Shown here: piece after piece, positions 60,977-64,000 of the stretch
Numbering within the stretch: position 1 is the stretch's first letter
Layout of the letters: the number at the start of each line of letters is the position of its first letter
DNA from: Microvirga splendida
Lineage (GTDB): Bacteria > Pseudomonadota > Alphaproteobacteria > Rhizobiales > Beijerinckiaceae
Assembly (NCBI RefSeq): GCF_016427565.1
Contig: NZ_JAELXT010000006.1
Span: 1-64,000 of the forward strand
Direction: 5' to 3'
Length of the DNA: 64,000 bases
Translations under genes and position numbers: made by a program
The notes under the pieces: model-generated
Databases searched by the model: none
What the model saw: only the letters and a program-made list of their open reading frames with translations
Told to the model about the DNA's origin: nothing

Positions 60977-61241
60977 TTGAGGATGGCTCAGGCCAACCCT
61001 TTGTCGGCCATCCACATCGCACAGGTCGGCGACCCATGTCCTTATCTTAGGCGTCGAATGGATTATGCCGCCCCACAGATCCTTTAGCGAATCCTGAGCG
61101 CCTCCTGAGGCAAGATGCTCTCTCCTGGAGCTTGTCGCTTATCCCCACAATCCACGCAGCGGGAATGTAATCCCTTGTTCTCCTTGCCCACGCATGAAGA
61201 GGCGTCTCTTATGCCACGCTTGGCTGTTTCCTGGGGCTTCG
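60977..61241. other. Upstream region of the nuclease-helicase operon
   Basis: About 265 bases without a gene that I can support. The promoter of the downstream pair should lie here. ATG 61194 is an alternative start for the nuclease gene. Confidence 0.45.
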
Positions 61242-63932
61242 ATGCACATCATCTTCGGCATGATGGCGGATGGATCCGCATATCCTGACTTTCCTGGCGA
61301 CGAGGACGGCATCCTCGACGGATGCGTCGTCGGTCCACTTGGTCTCCTTACGATCCTCGAGACCAAGCTGGGGCTGAGCGGGCCTCCCGTGACCCCTGTG
61401 GTCCGCATCACCGCCTGGCAGAAGAAGCTGCAAGAGGCATGCAAGGGCAGCAGCAGGTTCTGGAGCGCGTCCCTCGCGGCTGACCCCTTCTCGACGGCCC
61501 GCCTCATCCTGTCATGGCGTGATGCCCTCGTGGAGGCGGGCTGGCACCCGGGGAGCATCGCCAACCCTCCGGAACGCCTTTCCGACATGGCGGCGGCCGA
61601 AGCCGCCCTCGAGCTGATGCCCCTGGGACGCGCGGATCGCCTGCGTGCCGTGATGAGACGCCTGGAGGCCGGGGGGCGTGTCGCCATCGAGAAGTTAGAG
61701 ACGGTTGAACCCATCGAGCACCTCCCGCCCGGCTGGAGGCGTCTCGCGGAACTCCTGGCCGAAGGCGGAACGAAGGTCCGACAGAAAGCCATCCAGTCTC
61801 CCGTGGAGGCCTCGTCCGATCTCGGCCGTCTCCACGTCTTTCTCAAGCAAGGAACCCTGCTGCCACTCGAGGGCGATGCCAGCGTCCTGATGCTGAAATC
61901 GGCATCCGAGATCTCGGCGGCCGAGGCTGTTGCCGAGTGGGTCGCCTGCGACATGGACGGCGGTACGGGACACACCGTCGTCATCGCCCAGGACGGTTCC
62001 ACGGCGATGCTGGATCTCGTCCTCGCTCGCTTGAGCCAACCTGTGCTGGGTGTGTCGTCAGCCTCGCCCTTCAGGGGGGCATTGCAGGTCCTGACCCTCG
62101 CCTTCGCGACGGTGTGGAAGCCCTTCGATGCGGATCGGTTTCTCTCCCTTCTGACCCTTCCCAATCCACCCATGCGGCGCAAGCCAGCCGGGATTCTCGC
62201 GCGTGCCGTCTCCTCGGAGCCTGGTATCGACGGCCGTGAATGGAAGCGCGCATGGGCCCTGATCGAGGAATGGGCACTGGAAAAGGGCGAGGGAGACAAG
62301 AGAAAGACGGCAAAGCTGCTTGACGGGGTCAAGGCGTGGGCGGATGCGAAACAGATCGCCCGGTTCGACCACTCCATGCCCTCCAACGAGGCCAAGGAGA
62401 TCGCTGACAGGGTCAAGACTTGGGCGGCGACTCTTGCAGGCGAGGATCGCGACCCCCTCCTCATGTGCGTGGTCGGTGCGGCGAAGGCCTTGTCGGAAGC
62501 CCTCAACAAGCTCAACGAGTCGCCCGTCTCCAAGCGCCAGATCGAGCAGATGATCGATGCCTCGATCGCGGAAGGTCTCGGCAACCCCGAGCATCGGGCA
62601 GAGGCCTCGAGGCTGCGGGCCATCGGGACGCCGGGGGCTCTGTGTGGCCCAGTCAAGCGGGTCGTGTGGTGGAACTTCGCAGGGCATGAGCCTGCCGCTC
62701 CGCCCTTCCCCTGGTACCGCTCCGAACTTGCCGCCCTCGAGGCCGTCGGGTGCTGCCCTGAAAGGCCATCCGAGGCTGCACGGCGGCAGACCTCGTATTG
62801 GACGAACGCGGCCCTGGCCGCATCCGAAGGCATCATGTTCGTCCGCCCGGCCGTCATCGCAGGTGAGGAAGTCGGGAGCCATCCCTTCGCCCACCTGCTC
62901 GCGCCCCTGTTTGACCACGAGAAGCGAAGGAACCTGATCGAAGCCAAGGCCGAAGCCGTTCAGGAGTACGAGGTCCACCAGCTCGCGGCGCGCACGATCA
63001 ACCGTCAGGCGGGTACCCCGCGGGCAACACCCGTCCAGCAGGTGAGCTGGACGGTTCCCGCCATCCCCGATCTTCTTGCCGAACTGGTCGAGAGCCCGAC
63101 ATCACTGGAAACACTGGCGAGCTGCCATCTCAAGTGGCTCCTCAAACACGTAGCGAAACTCGATGCCGGCCGCATCCGTGGCATTCCCGATTCCAGGCGC
63201 CTGATCGGCAACGTCGCCCACGCCATCGCACAGGAGGTCTTCCTTCCCGGTCCCGTACCGCCGGGGAAGGATGCGAGACGGAAGGCCGAGGCCGTCTTCG
63301 ATAGGATCGTAGAGCAGATTGCAGCTCCCCTCCTGAAGGCTGGAGGGGCGAACGACCTCATTTCCGCACGACAGCGCATCCCCAAGGCGATGGAGATCCT
63401 TGCGGACATCCTGTCTGCCGACGGATGGGAAATCGTCGGGACAGAGATGGAGGTCATCCACGATTTCGGGGATGGACTTCGCATCAAGGGATATACCGAC
63501 CTCCGGACCACCCATGCGATCCACGGGACAGGTGTCATCGACTTCAAGTGGACGAAGAGCGACACCCGACGTCGGCGGGAGATCAAGGACGGCAGGGCGA
63601 TACAGATCTCCGCCTACAGCAATGCCGTGGAACCCGGGCGCACCCTTCCCGCCGCGTACTTCATGCTCGGTCAGGGAACCTTGCTGGCCGAGGAGAACTC
63701 ACCTCTGGCAGGCGATCCCGTAAGGACCGACCGCAATCTCGCCGACACTTGGTCCGCGGTTGCCGGGATGCACCGTTCATGGCGCGACATGACGGTTTCG
63801 GGCGTGGCGGCTTCGACCGGATTGGATGGGGCACCCATGCCGGACGACCTCGTCCTCGTTCCCCCGAAGAAGTCAAACCCCTGCGAATATTGCGATTACG
63901 ACGGGCTGTGCCGCGTCAGCCAAACCGCCTGA
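61242..63932 (+). CDS. AddB-like PD-(D/E)XK nuclease with iron-sulfur staple
   Basis: An 896-residue protein from ATG 61242 (912 from the alternative ATG 61194, which adds an atypical leader). The start MHIIFGMMADGSAYPDFPGD and GPLGLLTILETKLGLSGP resemble the inactivated superfamily I helicase half of AddB/COG3893; no Walker A is present. The C-terminal 300 residues are a RecB-type nuclease: GNVAHAIAQE (histidine), GTEMEVIHDF (glutamate), GVIDFKWTK (catalytic D and K) and QISAYSNAV (motif Q/Y). Cysteines in ASCHLKWLL and in CEYCDYDGLC form the Fe4S4 staple seen in AddB. A UvrD-like helicase starts ten bases after the stop. The intact frame contrasts with the decayed genes before it. Likely a DNA-end-processing or defence nuclease. 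Confidence 0.85.
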   Translation: MHIIFGMMADGSAYPDFPGDEDGILDGCVVGPLGLLTILETKLGLSGPPVTPVVRITAWQKKLQEACKGSSRFWSASLAADPFSTARLILSWRDALVEAGWHPGSIANPPERLSDMAAAEAALELMPLGRADRLRAVMRRLEAGGRVAIEKLETVEPIEHLPPGWRRLAELLAEGGTKVRQKAIQSPVEASSDLGRLHVFLKQGTLLPLEGDASVLMLKSASEISAAEAVAEWVACDMDGGTGHTVVIAQDGSTAMLDLVLARLSQPVLGVSSASPFRGALQVLTLAFATVWKPFDADRFLSLLTLPNPPMRRKPAGILARAVSSEPGIDGREWKRAWALIEEWALEKGEGDKRKTAKLLDGVKAWADAKQIARFDHSMPSNEAKEIADRVKTWAATLAGEDRDPLLMCVVGAAKALSEALNKLNESPVSKRQIEQMIDASIAEGLGNPEHRAEASRLRAIGTPGALCGPVKRVVWWNFAGHEPAAPPFPWYRSELAALEAVGCCPERPSEAARRQTSYWTNAALAASEGIMFVRPAVIAGEEVGSHPFAHLLAPLFDHEKRRNLIEAKAEAVQEYEVHQLAARTINRQAGTPRATPVQQVSWTVPAIPDLLAELVESPTSLETLASCHLKWLLKHVAKLDAGRIRGIPDSRRLIGNVAHAIAQEVFLPGPVPPGKDARRKAEAVFDRIVEQIAAPLLKAGGANDLISARQRIPKAMEILADILSADGWEIVGTEMEVIHDFGDGLRIKGYTDLRTTHAIHGTGVIDFKWTKSDTRRRREIKDGRAIQISAYSNAVEPGRTLPAAYFMLGQGTLLAEENSPLAGDPVRTDRNLADTWSAVAGMHRSWRDMTVSGVAASTGLDGAPMPDDLVLVPPKKSNPCEYCDYDGLCRVSQTA

Positions 63933-63942
63933 GGATGCCAGC

Positions 63943-64000
63943 ATGACAAATCGCGTCGATACCAACATCGCCTCCGCAGGAACGGGCAAGACAACCAAGA
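63943..64000 (+). CDS. UvrD/AddA-like helicase, first 19 codons (runs off the window)
   Basis: ATG 63943, after GAGGA, encodes MTNRVDTNIASAGTGKTTK. ASAGTGKTT is the Walker A form of UvrD/RecB/AddA helicases. It lies ten bases after the AddB-like gene and must be co-transcribed with it. The rest is outside the window, so the helicase motifs and any nuclease domain cannot be checked. Confidence 0.75.
   Translation, partial: MTNRVDTNIASAGTGKTTK

Noticed and set aside
61139..62947. 602-codon minus-strand frame
   Set aside because: Antisense to the AddB-like gene; Ser/Arg-rich shadow composition.
1..64000. CRISPR array
   Set aside because: No run of evenly spaced identical repeats was seen. The dispersed palindromes are scattered and differ in sequence.

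Overview
The window looks like a chromosome segment from an alphaproteobacterium of the Hyphomicrobiales (Rhizobiales), probably close to Microvirga/Methylobacteriaceae. The reasons are the high GC, the Omp25/31-type porin, the aerobic cob pathway, two sigma-EcfG-type promoters (GGAAC-N16-CGTT), an Irr-like iron box and dispersed palindromic intergenic repeats typical of that group. The genus is an inference.

Layout. 0-0.2 kb: end of an IS481-like element. 0.3-3.9 kb: a TetR repressor divergent from an EmrA/EmrB-type efflux pair, with a perfect palindromic operator between them. 4.1-7.0 kb: potGHI-type polyamine ABC transporter without its binding protein; an AsmA-family gene converges on it. 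9-10.4 kb: a two-subunit 3-oxoacid CoA-transferase. 10.5-13.5 kb: FbpA/FbpB-type ferric iron uptake genes, without an ATPase. 13.6-17.3 kb: a membrane-anchored cyclic-nucleotide-binding protein, a small lipoprotein, a pentapeptide-repeat protein, a small helix-turn-helix protein and a porin. 17.7-17.8 kb: a candidate stress-induced small RNA. 18-27 kb: one long minus-strand operon with a branched-chain-type ABC transporter, a long-chain acyl-CoA ligase, a DUF805 protein and a PaaK-like ligase. 27.8-29.9 kb: a HisKA_2 sensor kinase divergent from a stand-alone receiver.

29.9-49.8 kb is a nearly complete cobalamin locus: cobB, cobA, cbiD, cobM, cobE, cobL, cobK, cobJ, cobI, cobH, cobG, cobN, cobW, a DUF1636 gene, hupE, then cobO, cobQ, cobD(cbiB) and cobC. 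A cobalamin riboswitch at about 45.5-45.65 kb controls the minus-strand run from hupE through cobJ. The pathway is mixed: oxygen-dependent CobG together with anaerobic-type CbiD in place of CobF. A palindromic repeat sits inside cobN without breaking its frame.

At 52,284-52,341 lies the 3' part of a tRNA-Gln(CTG) gene without its 5' half. This is the scar expected at the far end of an integrative element, so from about 52.3 kb to the end of the window I read a genomic island. Most of its small genes are broken by frameshifts or stops, and it carries an IS1595-type transposase remnant and an inverted repeat about 4.3 kb apart. In contrast the last two genes are intact: an AddB-like PD-(D/E)XK nuclease with an iron-sulfur staple, and the first codons of a UvrD-like helicase. 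This pair is the best candidate in the window for an undescribed accessory DNA-processing or defence system.
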